NCBI RefSeq assembly: GCF_004323735.1
Contig: NZ_CP036455.1
Coordinates: 3,095,101 to 3,159,100 of the forward strand
Reading direction: 5' to 3'
Length of the DNA: 64,000 bases
Source of the DNA: Streptomonospora litoralis
GTDB lineage: Bacteria; Actinomycetota; Actinomycetes; Streptosporangiales; Streptosporangiaceae
Below are positions 34,331-42,096 of this stretch, piece by piece. Position 1 is the stretch's first letter. Every line of letters begins with the position of its first letter. The notes beneath the pieces were generated by a model that worked only from the letters and a program-made list of their open reading frames with translations, was not told where the DNA came from and did no database searches. Both the position numbers and the translations under genes were made by a program.

Positions 34331-35292
34331 GCACAGTGAACACGGTGGACACACCGGCGGACGTCCCCGCCGCAGCGGCGGCGCTGCGCGACTCGGCGGG
34401 TGAGGCGCGGGCGGGCGGCACCGACGTCATGGCGCGGCTGCGCGAGGGCGCGGTCGGCGGCCCGTTCGTCGATCTGCACCGGCTGAGCGGCCTGCGCGGA
34501 GTCGAATGGTGCCCCGACGGCTCGGCGCGCATCGGGGCGCTGACCACCGTCGCCGAGGTCGCCGCCGACGAGCGGGTGCGCACCGCCTACCCGGCGCTCG
34601 CGCAGACCGCGGCCGCCGTCGCCACGCCGCAGATCCGGGCGGTCGGCACGCTGGGCGGCAACCTGCTGCAGCGCAACCGGTGCCCCTACTTCCGCAGCGC
34701 GGCGTTCGACTGCCTGCAGAAGGGCGGCGACACCTGCCCGGCGCGCGAGGGGGACCACCTGCACGGCACGGTGGTCGACCAGGGCGCGCGGTGCGTGGCG
34801 CCGCACCCGTCATCGCTGGCGATGGCGCTGATGGCCTATGACGCGGTGTCGGTGGAGGTCGAGGGCGCCGCCCCGCGGGCCGTAGCCGACCTCTACGACG
34901 GCACGGACTCGACTCGCGACCACGTACTGGAGGGCGGGAGCCTGCTGACGGCGGTGGTGATGCCGCCGCCGGCCGAGGGCGAGAGCGCGGCCTACCGGCG
35001 CGCGACCTCCCGTTCACGCGGGGAATGGCCGCTGGTCGAAGCGGTGGCGCGGGTGGTGCGCACCGGCGGCACCGTGACCGCGGCCGCGGTCGCCGCGGGC
35101 GCGGTGGCGCGCACGCCCATCCGGCTGCCCGAAGTGGAGTCGGCCCTCGTCGGCACGGCGGGCAGCGCACAGGACGCCGCAACCGCGGTGGCCGGCGTCC
35201 CGGCCCTGTGCAGCCCGCTGCCGCAGACCGGCTACAAGGCGACCCTGCTCCGCGACACGGTCCTCGACGTCCTGGAGCGGGCTCTGGCATAG
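34327..35292 (+). CDS. FAD-binding molybdenum hydroxylase subunit with 4Fe-4S motif
   Basis: The 321-residue product has the FAD signatures EARAGGTDVMARL (~28-40) and AVGTLGGNLLQR (~106-117). Directly after the second comes C119, then C129, C137 and C156, the spacing expected for the extra [4Fe-4S] cluster found in the E. coli PaoB/YagS flavoprotein subunit. It would pass electrons on to an acceptor from the fused 2Fe-2S/Mo subunit encoded upstream, whose stop it overlaps (GTGA). Assignment to the PaoB-like group rests on the Cys pattern. The end of the operon is followed by a long repeat-bearing non-coding region. Confidence 0.88.
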   Translation: MSTVNTVDTPADVPAAAAALRDSAGEARAGGTDVMARLREGAVGGPFVDLHRLSGLRGVEWCPDGSARIGALTTVAEVAADERVRTAYPALAQTAAAVATPQIRAVGTLGGNLLQRNRCPYFRSAAFDCLQKGGDTCPAREGDHLHGTVVDQGARCVAPHPSSLAMALMAYDAVSVEVEGAAPRAVADLYDGTDSTRDHVLEGGSLLTAVVMPPPAEGESAAYRRATSRSRGEWPLVEAVARVVRTGGTVTAAAVAAGAVARTPIRLPEVESALVGTAGSAQDAATAVAGVPALCSPLPQTGYKATLLRDTVLDVLERALA

Positions 35293-35340
35293 GCGCCTGG
35301 GAGACGGGTCGGAGGGGGCGGTGCGGGGCGGACGGGGCGG

Positions 35341-35617
35341 GGCGGGTCGGGTCCGCTGGGCGGCCTTGTGACCTTCCGGGGTGCGGCGGGTGTGCGTGGA
35401 AAAGCAGCGGCAAGGGCGGCAGTGGGCTGAGCCCGCGGTCGCCGGGTCGGGTGCCCGCCGGTTGCGGCAGCCGACGAGGGTCGGGGCGGGTCCGCTGGGC
35501 GGCCTTGCTGGCCTGCCGGGCGACGGGTGGCCTGCGAAGAAGCGGCGGCGACGGCGGCAGCGGGGCCGGGCCTGCGGTCGCCGGGTCGGGTGCCCACCGG
35601 TTGCGGCGGCCGACGGA
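35341..35617. repeat. Two tandem ~139-bp repeat units (locus A)
   Basis: Two units lie head to tail. TCCGCTGGGCGGCCTT is at 35352 and 35491, and GGGTCGGGTGCCC at 35444 and 35583, both giving a 139-bp period. Units share a GCGGCGAC/GGGCGG-rich centre and end with CCGGTTGCGGCNGCCGACG. Related units are at 36290-36545 (inverted), 44935-45060 and 63430-63720. Long open frames exist through the repeats on both strands but differ in frame between copies, arguing against protein coding. Confidence 0.8.
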
Positions 35618-35688
35618 GGCGGCATTCGGCCGCCGCAGGCCGGTCGGCGCATCGAACGCGTGGTTTTTGCCAAATTCCGGCCCGCGGG

Positions 35689-35738
35689 GTCGGTCTGTGG
35701 GGCCGGATTCGGCGCCGAATCCGGCCCCACAGACCGAC
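35689..35738. repeat. 50-bp perfect palindrome
   Basis: Positions 35689-35713 are exactly the reverse complement of 35714-35738, with no spacer. The centre is GGATTCGGCGCCGAATCC. It lies about 70 bp beyond the tandem repeats and beside a GCGTGGTTTT block (35658-35667) that recurs at 45091-45100 next to another repeat copy. It may be a very strong hairpin at RNA level, a protein-binding site or a recombination site. Confidence 0.9.
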
Positions 35739-35935
35739 TCGATGCCGCTGTTCCCGTTGATCTGGCGCCGGTTGGCCGGTGTGGTACCGCCGTGTTGTGG
35801 CCGGGCCCGCACCGCCCGGGGGTCGCGCGGTGCGGCGCGGTCGCGGGTGCTCACACCGCTCGGTGGTGCGCCGGATCGGGGGCCCGGGGGCGACGACGCG
35901 TCGCTCGTGGCGCCCGGGCGTCGCCGACGGGTGCC

Positions 35936-35960
35936 CCACCCCCCGATGGGGTGGACTTTT
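35936..35960 (+). terminator. Hairpin followed by TTTT in the repeat region
   Basis: CCACCCC (35936-35942) pairs with GGGGTGG (35948-35954), followed by ACTTTT, one of few U-tracts in this window. It may end the molybdenum hydroxylase transcript about 650 bp past the last gene, or belong to the repeat element. Confidence 0.4.
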
Positions 35961-36009
35961 GGGGGCCTATGCCCGTTTTGCGGGCGGCCTCGGCGGGGGC
36001 CGTGGCCAC

Positions 36010-36545
36010 GAGACGCACGAAAAGTTGATGTCGGGGGCGTTTTCGCGCCATTCGGCGCGCCTCGTGCCCCGTCGGCAAAGACAGACACACCGGGAAATCG
36101 GGCATTGGTGGACAAAATACACCGTATAGTTTCGTATCGCGGAATGGCGGTGCGGGGGTAGCGCCTCAGGGCGGCGCCGAGGCGGATGCCGCCGCACATA
36201 CGTGCATCTCGTGACCCCGACCCCGACCGCCCCGCATCGGGCTCGCGCCGGCAACGGGGCGGCGACACCCGGGCTCGACCACCCGCGGTCGGGGCCGTTG
36301 ACCACCGCAGGCCCGAAACCGCCGCCGTCGACCACCGCCACCGGCGAGCACCCGAACCGATGGGCGCAGGCGCCACCTCGCGGTGCCCTCGCCGCCCCGT
36401 CGGGCGGACCACCGGCGAGCACCCGATCCGGTGACCGCGGGCCCGACCGCCCGCCGCCGTCGCCGCGCCTTTCTCCAGACCACCCGACCCTCGGCCGGCC
36501 AGAAGGCCGCACAGCGGACCGCGTCCGCCTCCGCCTCCGCCGCCA
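36010..36545. repeat. Long repeat element (locus C), inverted homologue of the right-end element
   Basis: Read on the minus strand of 63400-63990, the same blocks appear in the same order: CACGAAAAGTTGATGTCGGG at 36016, a GCGCGAAAACG-type block near 36040, TTTCGTATCGCGGAATGGCG at 36130, GCATCTCGTG at 36204, then two diverged repeat units (about 36310-36420 and 36420-36545) with GCGAGCACCCGA cores. The element lies between the FAD-subunit gene and the GntR gene, which converge. No frame encodes a recognisable protein, so it looks like a non-coding mobile or amplified element. Confidence 0.75.
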
Positions 36546-36567
36546 GCCGCCGGACGCCGTGCTCCCG

Positions 36568-37419
36568 CTACTCCCCGCTGTCCGAGTCCAGAATGCCGCG
36601 CAGCCAGCGTTCGACCTCCATGACGTGCATGGTCGCTGCGGCGCGGGCGGCGTCGGGGTCGCGGTCGCGCAGGGCCTGGTAGATGCGCTCGTGGTCCTCC
36701 CGCAGACGTGCGGTGATCCCGGCTGCGCGGTGGCCGTGCCAGACGCGGGCGTTGAAGGTGCGCGACGACAAGCCGTCGTTGATGGCCAGCAGGGTCGCGT
36801 TGCCGGTGATCTCCACGATCGCCTGGTGGAAGGAGAGGTCGGCGGCGACCGTCTCCCCCTCGCTGCCTCCGGCGTCGATCCGCTCCAAAATTCCCGCCAG
36901 TCGGCGCAGCTGCACCTCGTCCGCGCGGGCGGCGGCCAGGGCGGTGGCGGCGGGCTCCAGCATGCGGCGGACCTGCAGGACCTCGACGAGCGTCTCTCCC
37001 TGGGAGATCTCGGCGAGGACGGAGAAGGTCTCCAGCAGATCACCGGGGCGCAGCGGTGTGACGTAGACGCCGGCGCCGTGGCGCACCTCCAGTACGCCCA
37101 GCGTGGTCAGGGCGCGGATGGCCTCGCGTATCGAGCTGCGCGAGACGCCGAGCCCGGCCGCCAGGTCGCGCTCGGTGGGCAGCCGGTCCCCGGGGCGCAG
37201 CTCGCCGGCGGCGATCATCTGCTTGATGTGGTCGATGGCCCGCTGCGTCACCGGGAGCCGCTCCGGGGCGGCCGCCTCCGAGCGGGGTGGCGAAGCGTCG
37301 TCGGGCGTGATCACCGGTGCCTGCCTTCCGTCGTGGCGTCGGCCTTCCGGCTGCGCCGGGACCGCGTGCCGGGCGCTCTCCGCCGCACGGATGCGCGCCA
37401 CGCAGTCCCATCTTGACAT
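36568..37419 (-). CDS. GntR-family (FadR/LldR-type) regulator of lactate utilisation
   Basis: The 283-residue product has a winged HTH (RPGDRLPTERDLAAGLGVSRSSIREAIRALTTLGVLEVRHGAGVYV, ~75-125) and an all-helical FCD-type ligand domain with DLSFHQAIVEITGNA and metal-ligand histidines further on. It is divergent from lutABC and the TGGTCGGACCA operator lies between them, so it is the likely L-lactate-responsive repressor (LutR/LldR-like). ATG 37419 is the first possible start; the N-terminal ~50 residues are not conserved and the true start may lie downstream. Confidence 0.9.
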   Translation of the reverse strand: MSRWDCVARIRAAESARHAVPAQPEGRRHDGRQAPVITPDDASPPRSEAAAPERLPVTQRAIDHIKQMIAAGELRPGDRLPTERDLAAGLGVSRSSIREAIRALTTLGVLEVRHGAGVYVTPLRPGDLLETFSVLAEISQGETLVEVLQVRRMLEPAATALAAARADEVQLRRLAGILERIDAGGSEGETVAADLSFHQAIVEITGNATLLAINDGLSSRTFNARVWHGHRAAGITARLREDHERIYQALRDRDPDAARAAATMHVMEVERWLRGILDSDSGE

Positions 37420-37442
37420 CCGTGTCCCCCGCCGCGTAGAAG

Positions 37443-37453
37443 TGGTCGGACCA
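37443..37453. promoter_or_regulatory. LldR/LutR-type operator TGGTC-G-GACCA
   Basis: TGGTCGGACCA is a perfect palindrome around a single central base and matches the TGGTCnGACCA core known for FadR-subfamily lactate regulators. It lies in the divergent region between the GntR gene and lutA, 24 bp before the GntR start, so it could control both. Confidence 0.7.
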
Positions 37454-37640
37454 ATCGGGAATGTCGAGCGCCGATCTGCGCAGAGTGCACCTTGTTGCCG
37501 ATTGGGTTACCAGAAACGTCCATGCGGGCACGGAACAGACATCGGACCGATGGCCGGGTAGGCCGCGGCGGCGCAGGCCACGGCGCCACCGGCGGCGTCC
37601 GGTCGCGCCGCGGCGAGCCGGCCCTGAATCGAGGGAGCAC

Positions 37641-38381
37641 ATGCGGATCGCGTTGTTCGTCACCTGCGTGAACGACACCCTGTACCCCGGTACCGGGCGT
37701 GCCGTGGTGCGCCTGCTGCGCCGGCTCGGCCACGATGTGGTCTTCCCCGAGTCCCAGACCTGCTGCGGCCAGATGCACTACAACACCGGTTACCGGCGCG
37801 AGGCGCAGAAGCTTGCGGTGCGCTTCGTCGAGACCTTCGCCGACGCCGACGCCGTGCTGGCGCCGTCCGGTTCGTGCGCCGCCATGGTGCGCGACAACTA
37901 CCCGCGGCTGGGTGAGCCCGGCAGCCGCCTCGACCGCGCCGTCTCGGAGCTGGCGCCGCGCGTCTACGACCTGTCCGAGCTGCTCGTGGACGTCCTCGGG
38001 GTCACCGACGTGGGCGCCTACTTCCCGCACACCGTCGCCTACCACCCCACCTGCCACGGACTGCGGCTGCTCAAGCTGGGCGACCGCCCCTACCGGCTGC
38101 TGCGCAACGTCGCCGGCATCGACTTGCGCGAACTGGAGGGCGCCGCCGAGTGCTGCGGCTTCGGCGGAACCTTCGCGGTGAAGAACGCCGACGTGTCCGC
38201 CGCCATGGGCGCCGACAAGGCGCGCAACGCCGCCGCGACCGGCGCCGAGGTGCTCTGCGCCGTCGACAACTCGTGCCTCATGCACATCGGCGGGACGCTG
38301 GAGCGCCAGCGCGCCGGTATGAAGACACTCCACCTCGCCGAGATCCTCGCCTCGACCGAACAGGAGCCGGCCCGCGTATGA
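37641..38381 (+). CDS. lutA: Lactate utilisation protein LutA (Fe-S oxidoreductase subunit)
   Basis: The 246-residue product belongs to the YkgE/LutA group with two CCG domains: SQTCCGQMHYNTG (~39-51) and ECCGFGGTFAVKN (~170-182). Such cysteine clusters bind iron-sulfur groups or interact with quinone electron acceptors. With LutB and LutC it oxidises L-lactate to pyruvate. GAGGGAG precedes ATG 37641. It shares an ATGA overlap with lutB. Confidence 0.95.
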   Translation: MRIALFVTCVNDTLYPGTGRAVVRLLRRLGHDVVFPESQTCCGQMHYNTGYRREAQKLAVRFVETFADADAVLAPSGSCAAMVRDNYPRLGEPGSRLDRAVSELAPRVYDLSELLVDVLGVTDVGAYFPHTVAYHPTCHGLRLLKLGDRPYRLLRNVAGIDLRELEGAAECCGFGGTFAVKNADVSAAMGADKARNAAATGAEVLCAVDNSCLMHIGGTLERQRAGMKTLHLAEILASTEQEPARV

Positions 38382-39928
38382 GCCCTCAGCACCCCACCGG
38401 CACCGGCCGCCGCTCGCGCGGCCCCGACTCCGCGGATCGGGCCGCCGGGCAGGCGACCTTCATGGGCATGCCGTCCTTCCCCGAGGCGGCCAAGAGCGCC
38501 ACCGGCGACTCCCAGCTGCGGCACAACCTGCGCAAGGCGACGCACACGATCCGCGCCAAGCGCGACGGCGCCGTCGGCGAACTGGACGACTGGTCGCAGC
38601 TGCGCGCGGCGGGTGCGGCCATCAAGGACCGCACGCTGCGCCACCTCGACACCTACCTGGAGCGGTTGGAGGACGCCGTCACCGCAGCCGGCGGACGGGT
38701 TCACTGGGCGGCCGACGCGGCCGAGGCCAACGACATCGTCACCGGGCTGGTGCGCGCCACCGGCGAGAGCGACGTCGTCAAGGTGAAGTCGATGGCCACC
38801 CAGGAGATCGAGCTGAACGAGGCCCTGGCCCAGGCCGGCATCACCGCTTACGAGACCGACCTTGCCGAGCTGATCGTGCAGCTCAGCGACGATCTGCCCT
38901 CCCACATCCTGGTCCCGGCGATCCACCGCAACCGCGCGGAGATCCGCGAGATCTTCCGCGATCAGATGGCCGCCTGGGGGGTGCCTGCGCCGGAGCGGCT
39001 CAGCGACGACCCCCGCGCCCTGGCCGAGGCCGCGCGCGTCCACCTGCGGGAGCGGTTCATGCGCACCAAGGTGGCGGTCTCCGGCGCCAACTTCGCCGTC
39101 GCCGACTCGGGGACGATGGTGGTACTGGAGTCGGAGGGCAACGGGCGGATGTGCCTGACCCTGCCGCAGACGCTGATCTCGGTCGTGGGCATCGAGAAGA
39201 TCGTGCCCAGCTGGTCGGACCTGGAGGTGTTCCTGCAGCTGCTGCCGCGCTCCTCCACCGGCGAGCGGATGAACCCCTACACCTCGACCTGGACCGGGGT
39301 CACGCCGGGTGACGGCCCCCAGGAGTTCCACCTCGTGCTGCTGGACAACGGGCGCAGCGACGTCCTCGCCGACACCGTCGGGCGCCAGGCGCTGCGCTGC
39401 ATCCGCTGCTCGGCCTGCCTGAACATCTGCCCGGTCTACGAGCGCACCGGCGGCCACGCCTACGGTTCGGTCTACCCGGGACCGATCGGGGCCATCCTCA
39501 CCCCGCAGCTGCAGGGCACCGCCTCGGAACCGGAGGCGTCGCTGCCGTACGCGTCGTCGCTGTGCGGCGCCTGCTACGAGGTCTGCCCGGTGGCCATCGA
39601 CATCCCCGAAGTGCTGGTGCACCTGCGCGAGGAGGTCGCCGGCGGCTCCGGGCACACCGCGGAGAAGGCCGCCATGGGCGCGGCCGGATGGGTCTTCGGC
39701 GGCGAGCGGCGGCTGGGCGCGGCCCAGCGCGCGGCCTCGGCGGCCCGGTCGCTGGTGCCGCGGCGAATGCCCGGCCCGGCCTCGGCCTGGACCGACACCC
39801 GCGACATCCCCGACATCCCCGAGGAGTCGTTCCGCTCCTGGTGGCGCCGCGAAGGCGCGGCCGAGGAGGCCCCCGAACCGGGTCGGGCTCCCGGAGACGG
39901 CGACGAGCAGGAGGGCGGTCGGCGATGA
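38378..39928 (+). CDS. lutB: Lactate utilisation protein LutB (Fe-S subunit)
   Basis: The 516-residue product is a LutB/YkgF-type iron-sulfur protein. Two [4Fe-4S] motifs lie near the C-terminus: C341-x2-C-x2-C-x3-CP (CIRCSACLNICPVY) and CGACYEVCPV from C396. The N-terminal two-thirds matches the LUD domain (NFAVADSGTMVVLESEGNG, LPQTLISVVGIEKIVP). An unusually long charged N-terminus (~25 residues) and a Pro/Glu-rich C-terminal tail lack family similarity. It overlaps lutA and lutC by ATGA at both ends, so the three are one operon. Confidence 0.96.
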   Translation: MSPQHPTGTGRRSRGPDSADRAAGQATFMGMPSFPEAAKSATGDSQLRHNLRKATHTIRAKRDGAVGELDDWSQLRAAGAAIKDRTLRHLDTYLERLEDAVTAAGGRVHWAADAAEANDIVTGLVRATGESDVVKVKSMATQEIELNEALAQAGITAYETDLAELIVQLSDDLPSHILVPAIHRNRAEIREIFRDQMAAWGVPAPERLSDDPRALAEAARVHLRERFMRTKVAVSGANFAVADSGTMVVLESEGNGRMCLTLPQTLISVVGIEKIVPSWSDLEVFLQLLPRSSTGERMNPYTSTWTGVTPGDGPQEFHLVLLDNGRSDVLADTVGRQALRCIRCSACLNICPVYERTGGHAYGSVYPGPIGAILTPQLQGTASEPEASLPYASSLCGACYEVCPVAIDIPEVLVHLREEVAGGSGHTAEKAAMGAAGWVFGGERRLGAAQRAASAARSLVPRRMPGPASAWTDTRDIPDIPEESFRSWWRREGAAEEAPEPGRAPGDGDEQEGGRR

Positions 39929-40554
39929 GCGGCTCCCGCGAACGGATCCTGGGGCGGGTGCGCGCCGCACTGGCCGACGTACCGCCCGGCGAGGCGCCGG
40001 AGGACGTGCTGGTGCCGCGCGACTACTCCTCCGCCCACGACCGGGGAGAGACCATCGCGCTGCTCGTCGACCGGCTGGAGGACTACAAGGCGCTGGTGCA
40101 CCGCACGCCGGCCGGGGAGTCGGCCGAGGTCGTCGCCCGGGCACTGGCCGGGCGGGGGGTGCGCCGCGTCGCGGCCCCCGACGACGCCCCCGAGGACTGG
40201 TTCGCCGAGTGCGACACCGATGTGGCGCGCGCCGGCGGCCTGGACCCGGCGGGCCTCGACGGCGTGGACGGCGTCGTCACCGGCTGCGCCGCCGCGATCG
40301 CCGAGACCGGCACCATCGTCCTCGACGCCGGGTTCGCCCAGGGCCGCCGGGCGCTCACGCTGATCCCCGACTACCACCTGTGCGTCGTCCGCGCCGACCA
40401 GATCGTGACGGGTGTCCCCCAGGCCCTCCCCCGCCTCGATCCCGGCCGCCCCCTGACCTGGATCAGCGGCCCGTCGGCCACCAGCGACATCGAACTCGAC
40501 CGCGTGGAAGGCGTGCACGGGCCGCGCACGCTGGAGGTCGTCATCGTGGAGTGA
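39925..40554 (+). CDS. lutC: Lactate utilisation protein LutC
   Basis: The 209-residue product is a LUD-domain protein (YkgG/LutC), with TGCAAAIAETGTIVLDAGFAQGRRA and the family C-terminal WISGPSATSDIELDRVEGVHGP. It completes the LutABC L-lactate oxidation complex; its precise biochemical role is not settled. ATG 39925 overlaps the lutB stop. No lactate permease (lutP/lldP) gene lies next to it. Confidence 0.96.
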   Translation: MSGSRERILGRVRAALADVPPGEAPEDVLVPRDYSSAHDRGETIALLVDRLEDYKALVHRTPAGESAEVVARALAGRGVRRVAAPDDAPEDWFAECDTDVARAGGLDPAGLDGVDGVVTGCAAAIAETGTIVLDAGFAQGRRALTLIPDYHLCVVRADQIVTGVPQALPRLDPGRPLTWISGPSATSDIELDRVEGVHGPRTLEVVIVE

Positions 40555-40687
40555 GGGCGCGCGACGGGCACGGCCACCGCGCCCACTTCCGATGCGCGTT
40601 CGCGCTGCACGGCCATGTGGTTCCGGGTCGGTGCAAGGGGCGGCGAAGGCGACCTCGGTCGAACGTTGCTGCGGGCAGCGCCGCGTT

Positions 40688-41374
40688 TCAGTCTCCCCGC
40701 CGGTTCCAGAACCCGTGCAGTCGCTCCGCCAGTTCACGCGGGTGGGCGAGGGCGACCATGTGACCGCCATCGATCTCGTCGGGGGTGATGCCGAGGCGTT
40801 CGGTGGCGTGGGCCCTGGCGAAATCCGGCGGGAAGAACCGGTCGTCTCTGCAGAGCAGGAAGCGAGTCGGAACCTGCGGCCAGGCCCGCAGCGGAGACGG
40901 CTGCTCCCAGTTCGCGCCGCCCTGGTCGCGGGCGTGCTCGAAGGCCGCGTCGACCAGGCGGTCGGGCACCCCGTTGAAGAAGGCGTCGACTTCCTCCCGC
41001 CGCGTGTCCAAAGCGATGCCCAGGTCGTCGTGGCCTGTGGCGCTCCACCACTCGGCCGGGCTCTCGCCCGGTTTCGGGACCATCCCGGCGACGAAAACCA
41101 GCAGTTCGGTCGCGACGCGAGAGCACACCAGCGGCGCCACGAGCCCGCCGAAGGAATGGGCGACGACGGCCAGGCGCCGATGTCCGGCGCACTCGGCTAC
41201 GACCGCGTCGGCGTATTCCGAGATGCCGTTGGCGTCGTCCTCGATCGGCAGGTCGACCGCGACGACCTCGTGGCCGAGCCCGCGCAGCTCCGGCTCCACC
41301 AGGTGCCAGTCCCACGCACTGCTGCCGCCGCCGTGGATCAGTACGAAGGTGGCCGGTTCAACGCCGATGCCCAT
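40688..41374 (-). CDS. Alpha/beta hydrolase (esterase/lyase-like)
   Basis: The 228-residue product has an oxyanion-loop HGGGSSAWDWHLVEP (~14-28), a nucleophile elbow VAHSFGGLVAPLV (Ser ~73), an acid residue near LLCRDDRFFP and a catalytic His in GGHMVALAHP (~206). The pattern HGgg.sawdWh..ep.Lr..Gh is typical of small esterases of the salicylate/methyl-ester and hydroxynitrile lyase-like group. Substrate unknown. ATG 41374 follows GAGAGGGGG. It is convergent with lutC and unlikely to be linked to lactate use. Confidence 0.88.
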   Translation of the reverse strand: MGIGVEPATFVLIHGGGSSAWDWHLVEPELRGLGHEVVAVDLPIEDDANGISEYADAVVAECAGHRRLAVVAHSFGGLVAPLVCSRVATELLVFVAGMVPKPGESPAEWWSATGHDDLGIALDTRREEVDAFFNGVPDRLVDAAFEHARDQGGANWEQPSPLRAWPQVPTRFLLCRDDRFFPPDFARAHATERLGITPDEIDGGHMVALAHPRELAERLHGFWNRRGD

Positions 41375-41489
41375 GGCGCCCCCTCTCTCTCGCGAGCATG
41401 TTCCACAGACAAGGACCGCCCTGCGGCCTGGAACTCATCGGTCGCCGAGGAGGGCATCCCGCCCCGCTGTCCGGACCGTTCGGGCTTAC

Positions 41490-41951
41490 TCAGGCCAACC
41501 GGGCGGGGAAGCCTCCGGTGGCGACCGGCCCCCAGTTCCGGGGCGTGATGCGGACGACGGACTTGCCCTGGCGGCGCATGGCGTCGCGGTACTCGTCCCA
41601 GTCGGGGTGCTCGCCGGAGATGACGCGGAAGTACTCCACGAGCGGCTCCACGGCGTCCTCGCCGCCGATCACCTCGGCGGTGCCGTCGACCTGCACCCAG
41701 GGGCCGTCGAAGTCCTCCGACAGCACGACCGCGCTCACCCGCGCATCGCGCGCGGCGTTGCGGGTCTTGGCGCGCTCGGGGTAGGTGGAGACGACGATGC
41801 GCCCCTGGCCGTCGACGCCGCAGGTGACCGGCGAGGCCTGCGGCTCGCCGTCGGCTCGGCGGGTGATCAGGATCGCCCGGTGGCGCGGGCGGACGAAGTC
41901 GAGCAGCTCCTCGCGCGAGACGCGGGTGTTGGTTGCCATCGACGGGCTCAT
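41490..41951 (-). CDS. PPOX-class F420-type oxidoreductase
   Basis: The 153-residue product is a split-barrel flavin/deazaflavin-binding protein: FVRPRHRAILITRRADGEPQ, then VDGQGRIVVSTYPERAKTRNAARD and GPWVQVDGTAEVI, ending with GKSVVRITPRNW. Matches the pattern of actinobacterial 'PPOX class F420-dependent' proteins; substrate unknown. ATG 41951 follows GGAGGAG at 8 bp; ATG 41939 is a less likely alternative. It is only distantly similar to the first PPOX gene of the window. Confidence 0.87.
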   Translation of the reverse strand: MSPSMATNTRVSREELLDFVRPRHRAILITRRADGEPQASPVTCGVDGQGRIVVSTYPERAKTRNAARDARVSAVVLSEDFDGPWVQVDGTAEVIGGEDAVEPLVEYFRVISGEHPDWDEYRDAMRRQGKSVVRITPRNWGPVATGGFPARLA

Positions 41952-42096
41952 CTGCGGACTCCTCCACTGCGGCTGCGGCGGTCGGGCGGCGCGGGGCCGC
42001 ACCCGGGCGCTCGCCCGCGCAGGCGCGGACGCGGTCGGCGGGGGCGGCGATCACGCCCGGAGAACCCTATACCGCCCACGCGGCGGGCCGGTGCCC

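Noticed and set aside
35341-35617. CRISPR array
   Set aside because: The two units are contiguous 139-bp repeats with no unique spacers and no cas genes nearby.
35025-36161. 378-codon plus-strand frame through the repeats
   Set aside because: It crosses the FAD-subunit gene end and the repeat units in a frame that is not shared by the other repeat copies; no family match.
36010-36545. Insertion sequence or transposase remnant
   Set aside because: No transposase motif and no flanking target duplication could be found; the element is called a repeat only.
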